Below are positions 34,161 through 42,438 of a DNA stretch of 64,000 nt, one piece after another. Source of the DNA: Veillonella sp. (GTDB taxonomy: Bacteria > Bacillota > Negativicutes > Veillonellales > Veillonellaceae). The stretch lies in NCBI RefSeq assembly GCF_041333735.1, contig NZ_JBGKFB010000001.1:1622501-1686500 (forward strand), given 5' to 3'. The notes beneath the pieces were generated by a model. It did not search any database, was not told the origin of the DNA, and saw nothing but the letters and a program-made list of their open reading frames with translations. Each line of letters opens with the position of its first letter. Within the stretch, counting starts at the first letter, position 1. The position numbers were made by a program, and so were the translations under genes.

Positions 34161-34967
34161 ATGTTAAATAGCAAGTTAAAAAAATTAATCATTGGTGGTT
34201 GTATGTTAGTAATGGCCGGTACTGTAATTGGCGGTTGTGGATCTTCTACACAAACAACTTCTAATAAACTCATTGTTGGTACTAATGCCACATTTGTACC
34301 ATTTGAATTTAAAGATGAAAAAACTCAAGACTACACAGGCTTTGATATTGATTTAATTCGTGCCATTGGTAAACGTATCAATAAAGATGTAGAGCTTAAG
34401 AATGTTGCTTTTGATGCTTTGATTCCAGCTTTAAATACACATGATATTGATGTAGCTGCATCTGGTATGACGATTACCAAAGCTAGAAGTGAAAAGGTAT
34501 TATTCTCTTCTCCATATTATGAAAATGCCCTTGCTGTAGTATATAAAGATGGCGCAAATATCACATCTCTTGACGATCTTAAAGGCAAGAAAATTGCTGC
34601 TCAACTAGGTACTACTGGTGCAGATTTAGCCCATAAAATCGAAGGTACTACTGTAAAAGAGTTTGACCATAGTAATGAAGCTTTGTTAGAATTACAAAAT
34701 GGTGGTGCTGATGCAACTGTTATTGATTTGCCAGTGGCTCAATATTACAGTACTAAACATCCAGATCAACATATTAAATTTATGGCATATCCAAATACAA
34801 AAGAATATTTGGGCTTAGCAATTAATAAAGATAATAAAGATTTACAAGAACAAATCAATAAAGCAATTGCAGATATGAAGGCTGATGGTGAATTTAATAC
34901 ATTATATAAAAAATGGTTTAATGTAGATGCACCTGCTGATATGCCAGTAGTGGTAGAATTTAAATAA
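34161..34967 (+). CDS. Polar amino-acid ABC transporter, substrate-binding lipoprotein
   Basis: 268 aa, periplasmic binding protein of the glutamine/cystine/polar amino-acid class (SBP_bac_3). Signal peptide ends in GTVIGGC (lipobox). LIVGTNATFVPFEF, GFDIDLIRAIGKR and AASGMTITKARSEKVLFSSPYY form the conserved ligand pocket, with the Arg that binds the amino-acid carboxylate. GlnH-like by fold; glutamine is only the default guess. First gene of a three-gene importer. Confidence 0.92.
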   Translation: MLNSKLKKLIIGGCMLVMAGTVIGGCGSSTQTTSNKLIVGTNATFVPFEFKDEKTQDYTGFDIDLIRAIGKRINKDVELKNVAFDALIPALNTHDIDVAASGMTITKARSEKVLFSSPYYENALAVVYKDGANITSLDDLKGKKIAAQLGTTGADLAHKIEGTTVKEFDHSNEALLELQNGGADATVIDLPVAQYYSTKHPDQHIKFMAYPNTKEYLGLAINKDNKDLQEQINKAIADMKADGEFNTLYKKWFNVDAPADMPVVVEFK

Positions 34968-34978
34968 TAGGAGAGATC

Positions 34979-35635
34979 ATGAGTTTTAATTGGGGGTTAA
35001 TTGCGGATAATTTACCGCTCTTATTACAAGGTGCACTTGTAACCGTAGAAATTACAGCTATGTCTGTTGGCTGTGGTTTCTTTATCGGTTTATTAGTAGC
35101 CTTAGCAAATTTATCTAAATTTACTGTAGTTAGATTATTAGCAAAATGTTATGTAGATATCATTCGTGGTACACCGTTATTGGTACAAATCTTCTTGATT
35201 TATTTTGCTTTGCCAATGATTACAGGACAACGTATTGATCCATTTATTGCAGCTGTTACCGCATGTAGTATTAACTCTGGTGCATATGTGTCTGAGATCT
35301 TCCGTGCTGGTATCCAGTCTATCGATAAAGGTCAAATGGAAGCAGGTCGATCTCTTGGTTTAACTTGGGGTCAAACTATGCGTTATATCATCATGCCTCA
35401 AGCTTTCAAAGCAATTATCCCACCATTGGGTAATGAATTTATTGCTATGTTGAAAGACTCCTCATTGGTTTCTGTAATTGGTTTCGAAGAATTGACACGT
35501 CGTGGTCAATTAATCATTGCTAAAACGTATGCATCCTTTGAAATCTGGGGTACAGTTGCTGTTATTTACCTTATTATGACAGTAACAATTTCACAATTAG
35601 TTGGTTACCTTGAAAGGAAATATAGCATTAAATGA
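34979..35635 (+). CDS. Polar amino-acid ABC transporter, permease
   Basis: 218 aa, five transmembrane helices, HisM/GlnP class. The family segment IIRGTPLLVQIFLIYFALP (about residue 60) and the EAA-type loop EAGRSLGLTWGQTMRYIIMPQA that docks to the ATPase are intact. It overlaps the ATPase gene by four bases (ATGA). Confidence 0.94.
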   Translation: MSFNWGLIADNLPLLLQGALVTVEITAMSVGCGFFIGLLVALANLSKFTVVRLLAKCYVDIIRGTPLLVQIFLIYFALPMITGQRIDPFIAAVTACSINSGAYVSEIFRAGIQSIDKGQMEAGRSLGLTWGQTMRYIIMPQAFKAIIPPLGNEFIAMLKDSSLVSVIGFEELTRRGQLIIAKTYASFEIWGTVAVIYLIMTVTISQLVGYLERKYSIK

Positions 35636-36351
35636 TTAAATTAGAAAATGTACATAAATCCTTTGGTAAAAATGAAGTATTAAAGGGCATTGATTTACAT
35701 ATAGAAAAAGGTCAAGTTGTCGTTATAATTGGTCCATCTGGTTCTGGTAAAAGTACAGTATTGCGTACTATGAACTACTTAGAAGAGCCTACATCTGGTA
35801 AGGTAATTGTAGATGGTATGGATCTTTCTGATAAGTCTAAACTCAATGAAGTTCGTGCTGAAGTAGGGATGGTATTCCAAAACTTTAATCTTTTCCCACA
35901 TATGACTGTAATGGAAAATTTAACATTAGCTCAAACTAAGGTTCGTAAAACTTCTAGTGATGAAGCTAAGAAAATCGGACAAGCTTTACTTGATCGCGTT
36001 GGGTTAGGAGATAAAGCTAATGCATATCCTGATTCCTTATCTGGTGGTCAAAAGCAACGTGTTGCTATTGCCCGTGCCCTAGCGATGAAACCAAAAGTTA
36101 TGCTATTTGATGAACCTACATCTGCACTCGATCCAGAAATGGTTCGTGAGGTTCTAGATGTAATGAAGTCTCTCGCAGAAGAAGGGATGACGATGGTTAT
36201 TGTTACTCATGAAATGGGCTTTGCTAAAGAAGTAGCTGACCGCGTATTATTCGTTGATGGTGGATTAATCTTAGAAGATGATACTCCTGAAAAGGTATTT
36301 GATGCTCCAACAAATGAGCGAACAAAATTGTTCTTGTCGAAAATTTTATAA
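35632..36351 (+). CDS. Polar amino-acid ABC transporter, ATP-binding protein
   Basis: 239 aa GlnQ/HisP-type ATPase. Walker A GPSGSGKST (33-41), Q-loop MVFQNFNLFPHMTV, signature LSGGQKQRVAIARAL, Walker B VMLFDEPTSALDPEM, switch His in VTHEMGFA. ATGA overlap with the permease gene; terminator follows. Confidence 0.96.
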   Translation: MIKLENVHKSFGKNEVLKGIDLHIEKGQVVVIIGPSGSGKSTVLRTMNYLEEPTSGKVIVDGMDLSDKSKLNEVRAEVGMVFQNFNLFPHMTVMENLTLAQTKVRKTSSDEAKKIGQALLDRVGLGDKANAYPDSLSGGQKQRVAIARALAMKPKVMLFDEPTSALDPEMVREVLDVMKSLAEEGMTMVIVTHEMGFAKEVADRVLFVDGGLILEDDTPEKVFDAPTNERTKLFLSKIL

Positions 36352-36367
36352 TAATATTTTCTAACAT

Positions 36368-36411
36368 AAAAGGAAGTAAGTTCTGAAATTCAGAGTTTGC
36401 TTCCTTTTTTT
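36368..36411 (+). terminator. Terminator of the amino-acid ABC operon
   Basis: AGGAAGTAAGTTCTGAA / TTCAGAGTTTGCTTCCT, a 17-bp stem with three wobble pairs, then T7. Confidence 0.9.
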
Positions 36412-36790
36412 GTATTTTTAAAGATAACCAAATTTGTAGATATTAAATTTCTTAATATATGAATCGATTTATATCTATTAATATATTTGATGACTTATTT
36501 TATCCGTATCTGTTCAACCCTTGTAAATAAGCGCTTTTAGGCTTTTCTTAATCTATAAAATACGATTATCGCCATAAATATTTGTGATATATAAATATTT
36601 TATACATATATATTTTGGAGTAATAATTTTTAATTCATATAATTTTATGATTATAAAATTATGTAATAATTTAATGTGCTGTTCGGAAATATTTATAATA
36701 TAGATAAATAAAGGTTTTAAAGTAGTTTTTAGGGGATGAATTATCAATAAGATATATTTGTATATTCATTAAAAGCGTTAATATTATTGT
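36412..36790. other. AT-rich intergenic region before csp
   Basis: About 380 bases, very AT-rich. I find no reading frame with a ribosome binding site on either strand. The only structure is the inverted repeat ATAATTTTA-(6)-TAAAATTAT at 36638-36661, which could be chance in such sequence. Confidence 0.5.
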
Positions 36791-36819
36791 TTGATATTTT
36801 ATACATGCTGTGTTATGAT
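36791..36819 (+). promoter_or_regulatory. csp promoter
   Basis: TTGATA (36791-36796), 17 bases ending in TGT, TATGAT (36814-36819). Leader of about 50 bases. Confidence 0.8.
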
Positions 36820-36874
36820 ACAAGTGTAGTGCAAGACAGTAAGACAATATATATATTTTTAGGAGGATGTTACC

Positions 36875-37072
36875 ATGTTAGGTAAAGTAAAATGGTTTAG
36901 CGCAGAAAAAGGTTATGGTTTTATTGAACGTGAAGACGGTAGCGATGTATTCGTACATTACTCTGCGATCCAAGACGAAGGCTTCAAATCTTTGACAGAA
37001 GGTCAAAATGTAGAGTTTGATATCGTTGATGGTAACCGTGGCCCTCAAGCTGCTAACGTTGTAAAAGCGTAA
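36875..37072 (+). CDS. Cold shock protein (CspA family)
   Basis: 65 aa single-stranded nucleic-acid-binding OB fold. RNP1 is KGYGFIE (13-19) and RNP2 is VFVHYSA (25-31); the start MLGKVKWFS is typical. RNA chaperone by family. Monocistronic, with AGGAGG at the ribosome binding site. Confidence 0.97.
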   Translation: MLGKVKWFSAEKGYGFIEREDGSDVFVHYSAIQDEGFKSLTEGQNVEFDIVDGNRGPQAANVVKA

Positions 37073-37110
37073 TAACATACCAAAAAATACATAAAAGCAA
37101 CATATAAAGA

Positions 37111-37143
37111 AACTCCGATATCGCATGATATTGGAGTTTTTCG
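37111..37143 (+). terminator. csp terminator
   Basis: AACTCCGATATC (37111-37122), GCAT, GATATTGGAGTT (37127-37138), T-tract. Confidence 0.9.
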
Positions 37144-37243
37144 ATTGTTACTGGAAATAATATTTATAATTCTGCAAAAAATATAAAAATTCTTTTGAAA
37201 AAAAGAGGAGTTTTATACCTTGATGTAGAAATACTAAATATAA

Positions 37244-37286
37244 CACGAGAGATAAGTAAAAAATTACTACACACTCGTATCTCGTG
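37244..37286 (+). promoter_or_regulatory. Leader hairpin upstream of hpf
   Basis: CACGAGAGATA (37244-37254) pairs with TATCTCGTG (37278-37286) with a two-base bulge, and AGTAA/TTACT (37255-37259, 37264-37268) extends it inward. It ends about 27 bases before the hpf start and may be an mRNA control or stability element. No clear promoter found for hpf. Confidence 0.5.
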
Positions 37287-37313
37287 GATGATTTTTAGAA
37301 AGGGTGTTGACTT

Positions 37314-37841
37314 ATGAAAGTAGCAATCAGAGGTAAAAACATTGAAGTGACAGATGCTCTAAGAGCATACATCGAAAAAAGATTGAGCAAATTAACTCGT
37401 TACTTCGATGATGAGTTAGATGCACAAGCGGTTTTATCCGTTGTTAAAGATAAATCTACTGTTGAACTTACATGCTTCGTTGATAAGATCGTTCTTCGCG
37501 GTGTAGAAACAAACGATGATATGTATGCAGCTATTGATTTAGTAATAGACAAGATCGTACGTCAAATCCATAAACATAAAACTCGTTTAGCAAAACGCTT
37601 CAAAAAACAAGAAGCTTTCCATCCTGAAGCTTTAGCAGCTCCTGTAGAAGAGGAAACTATCGAAGTTGTAAAACGGAAACACTTTGCAGTACGTCCTATG
37701 GATGTAGAAGAAGCTATCTTACAAATGAATCTTATTGGCCATGACTTCTTTATGTTCTTCAATGCTGAAACAGAAGCAATGAACGTAGTATATCGTAGAC
37801 ATGATGGATTCTATGGTTTGATTGAGCCAGAATTACAATAA
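37314..37841 (+). CDS. hpf: Ribosome hibernation promoting factor, long form
   Basis: 175 aa. N-terminal HPF/RaiA domain (1-95: RGKNIEVTDALRAYIEKRLSK, the DDMYAAIDLVIDKI helix) and a C-terminal dimerisation domain (about 120-175: VVKRKHFAVRPMDVEEAILQ, GLIEPEL). The long form joins two 70S ribosomes into inactive 100S particles in stationary phase. Directly upstream of secA-prfB, as in many Firmicutes. Confidence 0.97.
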   Translation: MKVAIRGKNIEVTDALRAYIEKRLSKLTRYFDDELDAQAVLSVVKDKSTVELTCFVDKIVLRGVETNDDMYAAIDLVIDKIVRQIHKHKTRLAKRFKKQEAFHPEALAAPVEEETIEVVKRKHFAVRPMDVEEAILQMNLIGHDFFMFFNAETEAMNVVYRRHDGFYGLIEPELQ

Positions 37842-37843
37842 CC

Positions 37844-37905
37844 TATAATATCGGCTGACAATAATCCTAACTCCTTTCTACTTTTTAAATCAGCCGATTA
37901 TTATA
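37844..37905 (+). other. Long-range hairpin after hpf
   Basis: TATAATATCGGCTGA (37844-37858) pairs with TCAGCCGATTATTATA (37890-37905) across a 31-base loop. Lies between the hpf stop and the terminator, so it may be a 3' stability element. Confidence 0.5.
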
Positions 37906-37907
37906 TC

Positions 37908-37945
37908 AAGGTGGATGACCATTTTGAGTCATCCACCTTTTTTAT
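37908..37945 (+). terminator. hpf terminator
   Basis: AAGGTGGATGAC (37908-37919), 8-base loop, GTCATCCACCTT (37928-37939), T-tract. Confidence 0.93.
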
Positions 37946-37966
37946 AAAATGCTATAAATAATCGTG

Positions 37967-38011
37967 AAATGCCTTGAATTCTTTGACTATTCAAGGCATT
38001 TTCGTTATAAT
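37967..38011 (+). promoter_or_regulatory. secA promoter overlapped by a perfect inverted repeat
   Basis: TTGACT (37983-37988), 17 bases, TATAAT (38006-38011). The inverted repeat AAATGCCTTGAAT (37967-37979) / ATTCAAGGCATTT (37989-38001) straddles the -35 and fills the spacer, with the -35 in its loop: the geometry of an operator. Confidence 0.75.
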
Positions 38012-38057
38012 AAATTAGATAAAATAATGTAAGATGTCCTATAGAGGAGTGATTTGT

Positions 38058-40493
38058 TTGTTAAGCTTTTTACAAAGGCTATTAGGCAATAATAACGCAA
38101 AAGAAATTAAAAAAATGCGTGCTATTGCTGATCATATTAATGAAATTGAACCGAATTATGTTAAATTAAGTGATGCTAACTTAGTAGCAAAAACCGATGA
38201 GTTTAAACGTCGTTTGCAAAAAGGGGAAACGTTAGACGACATTTTGCCAGAAGCATTTGCTGTAGTTCGCGAAGCATCTAAACGTGTGTTAGGCATGCGT
38301 CATTTTGATGTGCAGTTGATCGGTGGTATTTGCCTTCATAGAGGTAATATCGCAGAAATGCGTACTGGCGAAGGTAAAACATTAGTTGCTACATTGCCAG
38401 TATATCTAAATGCATTGACAGGTAACGGCGTACATGTTGTTACAGTAAATGATTATTTGGCTACTCGCGATAGTGAACAAATGGGTCGTTTATATAACTT
38501 CTTAGGCCTTTCTACAGGTCTTATTGTGGCTAATCTCGATTATAACCAACGTAAAGAAGCATATGCATGTGATATTACATATGGTACAAATAATGAGTTT
38601 GGTTTTGACTATTTGCGCGATAACATGGTATCTGATGTATCTCAAATGGTACAACGTCCATTGAATTACGCAATTGTCGATGAAGTTGACTCTATTCTTA
38701 TCGATGAAGCGAGAACTCCATTAATTATTTCTGGTCCTGGTCAACGTTCCACAGATAATTACTACAAGTTAGCTAAAATTGTTCCTCATCTTGTAAAAGA
38801 TGAAGATTATACAATTGATGAAAAACAAAAGACTATTGCACCTACTGATTCTGGTATCGCAAAAGTCGAAAAAATGCTTGGTGTTGAAAACTTGTATGAT
38901 GCAGAAAACATCGAGTTAAACCATCTACTTGGTGCATCTTTACGTGCTTATGCTATGATGCATCGCGATACTGATTACGTAGTTAAAGATGGTGAAGTTG
39001 TTATCGTCGATGAATTTACAGGTCGTTTGATGTTTGGTCGTCGTTATTCTGATGGCTTACATCAAGCTATCGAAGCTAAAGAAGGCTTGAAGGTTGAACG
39101 TGAAAGTCAAACATTGGCTTCTATTACATTCCAAAACTATTTCCGTATGTATAAAAAGCTTGCTGGTATGACTGGTACAGCTAAGACTGAGGAAAAAGAA
39201 TTCATCGATATTTACGGTTTGGAAGTATTGCCTATTCCTCCAAATAAACCATTAGCCCGTGTAGATTTGCCAGATCAAATCTTTAAAACTAAGGCTGCTA
39301 AATATCGTGCCGTAGTACGTAATGCTGTAGAACGACATCAAACTGGTCAACCTATTTTGATTGGTACTACATCTATTACACAATCTGAAGAGCTTTCAGA
39401 TATGTTATTACGTGCAGGCGTACCACATAAAGTATTGAATGCTAAACATCATGAAAAAGAAGCTGAAATTGTTGCCAATGCTGGTCAAATGGGCATGGTA
39501 ACAATTGCTACAAACATGGCAGGTCGTGGTACTGATATTACATTAGGTGAAGGTGTACCTGAATTAGGTGGCTTGGCCATCTTAGGTACTGAACGTCATG
39601 AAAGTCGCCGTATCGATAATCAGTTGCGTGGTCGTGCTGGTCGTCAAGGTGACCCAGGTTCCTCTCAATTCTTCTTATCTTTAGAAGATGATTTGATGCG
39701 TATCTTTGGTGCTGACAATATTACAGGCATTATGGATAAACTTGGCATGGAAGAGGATGAACCTATTGAGCATTCTTTGATTACTAAATCTATTGAACGT
39801 GCTCAAAAGAAAGTAGAAGATCATAACTATAATATTCGTAAATATGTACTCGAGTATGATGATGTTATGAATCAACAACGTGAAGTATTATACGAACAAC
39901 GTCGTCGTATTTTACGTAATGAGTCCTTACGTGACACAATCAATGAAATGATTGATAAACTTGTTACTGAATCTGTAGATGCTTATGCAGATGAGAAATT
40001 ATATCCAGAAGAATGGGATTACGAAGGTCTCTACAAGCACTTGAGTCAATATTTCTTAACCGAAGATATTATGACTCCTCAAGATATGGAAGAATATAGT
40101 CGTCAAGAATTATTAGAACGCTTGCTTGAAATTGCTCATGCTGAGTATCAAGATCGCGTTGATATGCTTGGTGATGCTATGTTTGGCCAACTTGAAAAGG
40201 CTATTATGTTGCGCGTTGTTGATAACAAATGGATGGAACATTTGGATAATATGGATATGTTGCGTGAAGGTATCGGCCTTCGTGCATATGGCCAAAAAAA
40301 TCCATTGGTGGAATATAAATTTGAAGCCTTTGATATGTTCCAAAACATGATTGCTGCTATCCAAGATGAAACAATCATGGCGTTGTACAAAATTCGTGCA
40401 CAATTGATTCAAGAAATTGAAGAACCAGTTGACCACTTAGAAGGTGCACAACCCCATCATGAAGATGTGTTGGAGCCACAAAACATAGATTAA
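38058..40493 (+). CDS. secA: Preprotein translocase ATPase SecA, TTG start
   Basis: 811 aa motor of Sec protein export. NBD1 has MRTGEGKTLVATLP (Walker A) and VDEVDSILIDEARTPLIISG (Walker B); the NBD2 motifs are ATNMAGRGTDI and RGRAGRQGDPGSSQFFLS. The C-terminal zinc tail found in many SecA proteins is missing (it ends HHEDVLEPQNID). TTG at 38058 is chosen: GAGGAG (38044-38049) is 8 bases away and MLSFLQRLLGNNNAKEIKK matches the family start; the ATG at 38034 lies before the ribosome binding site. Confidence 0.97.
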   Translation: MLSFLQRLLGNNNAKEIKKMRAIADHINEIEPNYVKLSDANLVAKTDEFKRRLQKGETLDDILPEAFAVVREASKRVLGMRHFDVQLIGGICLHRGNIAEMRTGEGKTLVATLPVYLNALTGNGVHVVTVNDYLATRDSEQMGRLYNFLGLSTGLIVANLDYNQRKEAYACDITYGTNNEFGFDYLRDNMVSDVSQMVQRPLNYAIVDEVDSILIDEARTPLIISGPGQRSTDNYYKLAKIVPHLVKDEDYTIDEKQKTIAPTDSGIAKVEKMLGVENLYDAENIELNHLLGASLRAYAMMHRDTDYVVKDGEVVIVDEFTGRLMFGRRYSDGLHQAIEAKEGLKVERESQTLASITFQNYFRMYKKLAGMTGTAKTEEKEFIDIYGLEVLPIPPNKPLARVDLPDQIFKTKAAKYRAVVRNAVERHQTGQPILIGTTSITQSEELSDMLLRAGVPHKVLNAKHHEKEAEIVANAGQMGMVTIATNMAGRGTDITLGEGVPELGGLAILGTERHESRRIDNQLRGRAGRQGDPGSSQFFLSLEDDLMRIFGADNITGIMDKLGMEEDEPIEHSLITKSIERAQKKVEDHNYNIRKYVLEYDDVMNQQREVLYEQRRRILRNESLRDTINEMIDKLVTESVDAYADEKLYPEEWDYEGLYKHLSQYFLTEDIMTPQDMEEYSRQELLERLLEIAHAEYQDRVDMLGDAMFGQLEKAIMLRVVDNKWMEHLDNMDMLREGIGLRAYGQKNPLVEYKFEAFDMFQNMIAAIQDETIMALYKIRAQLIQEIEEPVDHLEGAQPHHEDVLEPQNID

Positions 40494-40501
40494 GATTTGT
40501 G

Positions 40502-40549
40502 AATGGCACGTTGCTCAATGGGATTTCCTTCTGGGCAACGGCCATTTTT
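40502..40549 (+). terminator. secA terminator
   Basis: AATGGC-A-CGTTGC / GCAACG-GCCATT, a 12-bp stem with one bulge and a 20-base loop, then T5. Confidence 0.8.
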
Positions 40550-40614
40550 CTATTTTATTAAGGTGATAGTTTATCGATGTAATAAGCTAATAAGTTAAAG
40601 GTGGTGAACATAAA

Positions 40615-41722
40615 TTGTTAGAAGATTTAAAACCTATTATTTCTAATCTAGAAGAACGTATTTATGGAATGAGGGATTCACTTTAACATCGCTCAGAAAG
40701 AAGATCGAATCTTTACACTTGATGTGCAAATGAGCGACCCTACATTTTGGGATGACCCAGACAAGGCTCGTGAGATTTCTCAAGAAGCCACACAATTGAA
40801 AAATGCTGTAGAAAGCTATAAACAACTTGTTAGTGATATTGAAGATGCTAATGTAATGCTTGAGATGGCAATAGAGGAAGATGATTGTTCTCTAGAAGGT
40901 GAAATCAAGGATTATGTTCAACAAATAGAAGAAACTGTAGAGAAACAAGAAGTTCTTTTATTGCTTAGTGGTGAATATGATGCTAATAATGCGATTTTAA
41001 CATTCCATGCCGGTGCAGGTGGCACAGAGGCACAAGATTGGTGTTCCATGCTAATTCGCATGTACTTGCGTTGGGCTGAAAAAGCAGGATTCTCTATTGA
41101 ATTGATGGATGAACAACCAGGTGATGAGGCGGGCACAAAATCTGCTACATTTTTAATTAAAGGTGAAAATGCCTTTGGTTATTTGAAATCTGAAAAAGGT
41201 GTACATCGTCTAGTACGTATTTCACCATTTGATGCTGCTGCACGTCGTCATACATCCTTTGCTGCTGTTGATGTAATGCCGGAAATTGATGATACAGTAG
41301 AAATTAATATTGATATGAAAGATGTACAAGTAGATACATATAGAGCTAGCGGTGCTGGTGGTCAGCATATTAATAAAACTGATTCTGCTGTACGTATGAC
41401 GCATAGACCAACAGGTATCGTAGTACAGTGTCAAACTCAACGTTCTCAAATGCAAAATAGGGAACAAGCATTACGATTATTGCGCGCCAAATTATTTGAA
41501 TTAGAATTAGAAAAACAAGCAGAACTTAAAGAGCAAATTGGTGGTACCTATCAAGCGATTGAATGGGGTAGTCAAATTCGGTCGTATGTATTCCACCCAT
41601 ATAATCTCGTTAAGGATCATCGCACAGGGGTTGAAACAGGGAATGTACAATCCGTTATGGATGGTAATTTAGATCAATTTATGGAAGGTTTCTTGAAAAA
41701 AGAAGCGAATTTAACAATTTAG
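40615..41722 (+). CDS. prfB: Peptide chain release factor 2, programmed +1 frameshift at a UAA
   Basis: Releases peptides at UGA and UAA. Two frames are joined: 40615-40683 (23 codons, TTG start) ends at CTT followed by in-frame TAA (40684-40686); skipping T40684 continues at AAC (40685) to 41722. The product is about 368 aa, normal length. The joined reading ...MRDSL-NIAQKEDRIF... matches RF2. A Shine-Dalgarno-like GAGGG (40671-40675) precedes CTT by five bases, which drives the shift. Motifs: RISPFDAAAR (the SPF codon-reading tripeptide) and GAGGQHINKT (GGQ). The stop at the shift site is UAA instead of the usual UGA. Confidence 0.93.
40671..40687 (+). promoter_or_regulatory. Programmed +1 frameshift signal of prfB
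   Basis: GAGGG (40671-40675), five-base spacer, CTT-TAA-C (40681-40687). Autoregulatory: low RF2 slows termination at the stop and favours slippage into the +1 frame. Because RF1 also reads UAA, control by RF2 alone is diluted. Confidence 0.85.
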
Positions 41723-41730
41723 GAGTTCTT

Positions 41731-42426
41731 ATGAAAAAGTTTTTACTATTCCTATTAGTGCTGATTATTGCTTTAGCAGCAGCAACTCAATTTTTATTAC
41801 CTTCTTATATTAGTTCCCGTATTGAAAAACAGTTAAATGATTCACTAAAACCATCTTCTCAAACAGTAAATGTTGAGTCTCAACCAGGATTTAAATTACT
41901 CTATGGTGAAGCTGATCATGTATATGGTTCTTTAGATGATGTAAAACTTGGTAAATTAAACTTTGCAAACTTCAATTATGATGCAACACAAATTCTTGTA
42001 AATCCAATTTCATTATTGGCTAGCCAAGAAATTGATGTAGTAAGTGTAGGTAGTTCTAGTATCGAAGGTACTGTGACTAATGAAGATTTGGCTAAATTCT
42101 TAAGCACTCAAGCTGGTAGTGAAATTCAAGATGTAAAAGTAAACATCAATAAAGATAACATCAGCTTAACTGGTAATATGAATGTTGGCATGGTATTTAA
42201 AGGTTCTGTTAGATTAGATGGCAACTTAGAATTAAAAGATAATACTTTACTATTCGCACCTAAAAAGTTCACCATTAATGGTGCTACTATCCCAGGTTTG
42301 ACATCTAATGTATTAGAGGCTACAGAAGTTTATAACTTTAATAACTTCCCAATTCCTGTGAAAGCTGAAAGCTTAACTGTTGATAATGGTGAAATTCACA
42401 TCAAAGTTAAACCTGTACTTAACTAG
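41731..42426 (+). CDS. DUF2993 (LmeA-like) lipid-binding protein
   Basis: 231 aa. One N-terminal membrane anchor or uncleaved signal (residues 2-24), then a beta-rich extracytoplasmic domain of the DUF2993 family (GEADHVYGSLDDVKLGKL; IEGTVTNEDLAKFL; NISLTGNMNVG). Related proteins in mycobacteria and cyanobacteria bind phospholipids or act in envelope lipid handling. Starts the DUF2993-DUF5693-csaB cluster, nine bases after prfB. Confidence 0.85.
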   Translation: MKKFLLFLLVLIIALAAATQFLLPSYISSRIEKQLNDSLKPSSQTVNVESQPGFKLLYGEADHVYGSLDDVKLGKLNFANFNYDATQILVNPISLLASQEIDVVSVGSSSIEGTVTNEDLAKFLSTQAGSEIQDVKVNINKDNISLTGNMNVGMVFKGSVRLDGNLELKDNTLLFAPKKFTINGATIPGLTSNVLEATEVYNFNNFPIPVKAESLTVDNGEIHIKVKPVLN

Positions 42427-42438
42427 AAAGGATTTATC

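Noticed and set aside
33604..36692. 13-mer TGTTCGGAAATAT present at 33604 and 36680
   Set aside because: Repeats of this length are expected by chance in 64 kb of AT-rich DNA; flanking sequence differs.
36553..36747. 64-codon minus-strand frame upstream of csp
   Set aside because: Ile/Tyr/Lys-rich product of AT-rich noncoding DNA, no ribosome binding site.
40724..41722. prfB starting at the ATG at 40724
   Set aside because: This would drop the N-terminal domain; the frameshift joins a matching 23-codon segment and restores full length.
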